Shown: piece after piece, positions 63,072-64,000 of the stretch | Layout of the letters: each line of letters opens with the position of its first letter | How positions within the stretch are numbered: the stretch's first letter is position 1 | Origin: Pedobacter terrae | GTDB lineage: Bacteria; Bacteroidota; Bacteroidia; Sphingobacteriales; Sphingobacteriaceae | Direction: 5' to 3' | Assembly (NCBI RefSeq): GCF_900100705.1 | Contig: NZ_FNCH01000006.1 | Location: 62,001-126,000 of the forward strand | DNA length: 64,000 nucleotides | Notes under the pieces: model-generated | Seen by the model: the letters and a program-made list of their open reading frames with translations, nothing else | Told to the model about the DNA's origin: nothing | Database searches by the model: none | Translations under genes and position numbers: made by a program

Positions 63072-64000
63072 TTAAGCTATTGCAGGTATTTCACCTATTA
63101 TCACTTTATTTTTAACTTTTTCTTTATCCTCTTTTGTTGCTGCATTAGCATTTTCTTCTACATCGCGGCTTACACTCAGAATAATACCGAAAGCCACACT
63201 CGTAAAGATCATTGATGTACCCCCCATGCTTACCAATGGTAACGGAACCCCGGTTACAGGACCTAAACCAACCGCTACTGCCATATTTGCAAAAGCCTGA
63301 ATGGTTAGACTGAAACTCAGCCCGGCCGCCAGCAGCGCGCCGAAAGCCTTGGGTGCCCGCGTTACAATCTTGATACATCGGTATAAAAGCACCAGGTATA
63401 GTATCATAATTACAATTCCTCCCACAGTTCCCCATTCTTCAATAATAATGGCGAAAATAAAATCGGAATACGGGTGTGGTAGGAAATTGCGTTGTGTACT
63501 ATTACCTGGTCCTTTACCAAAAACACCACCAGTAGCCAAGGCAATTTTTGCCTGATCTGCCTGGAAAGTTTTATCTGAATGCTGCATTTCGGGATGCATA
63601 AACGTATTGATACGCGACATGTAGGTTTTTCTCCTTGGCCCCAAAAAGAAAACGAACAACAACAGGACAAAACCGCCTGCACAAACAATCGCGATCTGTT
63701 TAATACTGATCCTACCGATAATTAACAGCAATATACTTACACCAAACAACATTAATGCGGTAGATAAATTGGCCAGTGCGATTAAAACAAATACCACACA
63801 AACCGATCCCATAATTGGTATAAAGGATTCTTTAACGTTTTTAATATTTTCTTGCTTTTTGGTGAGCATCCGCGCTAAAAAAGTAATTAATGCCAATTTT
63901 GCCAAATCGGATGTTTGAAAGGTTAATCCGATAACCGGTATTTTAACCCACCTCGAAGCATCGTTTAAGTTGGTACCAAATATTAAGGTATAAAACAGCA
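63072..64000 (-). CDS. ftsW: Lipid II polymerase FtsW, 5' end outside the window
   Basis: The visible 309 codons run to the window edge without a start. The upstream part reads FGTNLNDASRWVKIPVIGLT then FQTSDLAKLALITF, a clear SEDS-family (FtsW/RodA) pattern, and continues with FLGPRRKTYMSRINTFM, GKGPGNSTQRNFLPHPYSDF (conserved periplasmic loop), IIEEWGT and VTGVPLPLVSMGGTSMIF. FtsW polymerises glycan strands at the septum with its partner PBP. A TTG at 63905 is only internal. It is upstream of murG in the division cluster. Confidence 0.95.
   Translation of the reverse strand, partial: LFYTLIFGTNLNDASRWVKIPVIGLTFQTSDLAKLALITFLARMLTKKQENIKNVKESFIPIMGSVCVVFVLIALANLSTALMLFGVSILLLIIGRISIKQIAIVCAGGFVLLLFVFFLGPRRKTYMSRINTFMHPEMQHSDKTFQADQAKIALATGGVFGKGPGNSTQRNFLPHPYSDFIFAIIIEEWGTVGGIVIMILYLVLLYRCIKIVTRAPKAFGALLAAGLSFSLTIQAFANMAVAVGLGPVTGVPLPLVSMGGTSMIFTSVAFGIILSVSRDVEENANAATKEDKEKVKNKVIIGEIPAIA

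Overview
The window reads as chromosomal DNA of a Bacteroidota bacterium, most likely Sphingobacteriaceae and Pedobacter-like (inference). The support is A+T-rich intergenic DNA, many TAnnTTTG promoter elements, a TonB-dependent receptor, a serine-palmitoyltransferase-type enzyme, a histone-H1-like protein, GH31/GH78 glycosidases and a Bacteroidota-style FtsZ C-terminus. No rRNA, tRNA, CRISPR array, insertion sequence or prophage was seen. Most of the window is housekeeping DNA with a few accessory blocks.

Layout. 1-7264 (minus): exopolysaccharide operon with a TolC-like protein, a Wzz/tyrosine-kinase-like protein whose P-loop is degenerate, an O-antigen ligase/polymerase, two GT2 enzymes, one GT4-like enzyme and a 27-residue membrane peptide squeezed between genes. 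7.4-16.2 kb: mixed genes, including an Ohr/OhrR peroxide pair with a 39-bp palindrome, and a GH78 rhamnosidase. 16.3-19.7 kb: ribE, accC, ltaE. 19.8-33.4 kb: central sugar metabolism. Here a Nudix-type regulator with a degraded Nudix box, a BadF-type sugar kinase, pfkA, a pseudokinase-like paralog, gapA, a GAF histidine kinase, a candidate small RNA, glgB and a GH31 enzyme lie around four copies of the dyad GTGTA-N5-TACAC. 33.7-36.5 kb: a TonB-dependent receptor cut by one in-frame amber codon. 36.7-40.5 kb: penicillin-acylase family protein, membrane protein, LuxE-like protein. 40.9-46.6 kb: zinc-homeostasis locus. 46.7-54.3 kb: tyrS, ligA, dapA, an esterase and a small histone-like gene. 54.6-64 kb: an Spt-like enzyme, then the division/cell-wall cluster ftsZ-ftsA-ftsQ-murC-murG-ftsW, all minus.

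Two systems stand out. (1) A local glycolysis/glycogen regulon. Three identical copies and one near-copy of a 15-bp dyad lie beside NAG-kinase-like/ltaE, pfkA-kinase-like-gapA (divergent from the Nudix regulator), a promoter for a ~160-nt terminator-ended transcript, and the GH31-glgB operon. (2) A zinc-starvation locus: MerC-like protein, mini-lipoprotein, FtsX/MacB-type ABC transporter with a His-rich loop, three paralogous CxxCG secreted proteins and a Fur/Zur regulator in one tight operon, divergent from a COG0523 GTPase gene whose promoter carries two GCAA-N5-TTGC dyads.

All protein calls come from reading motifs and overall resemblance. No database search was possible, and coordinates were derived by hand from the sequence.
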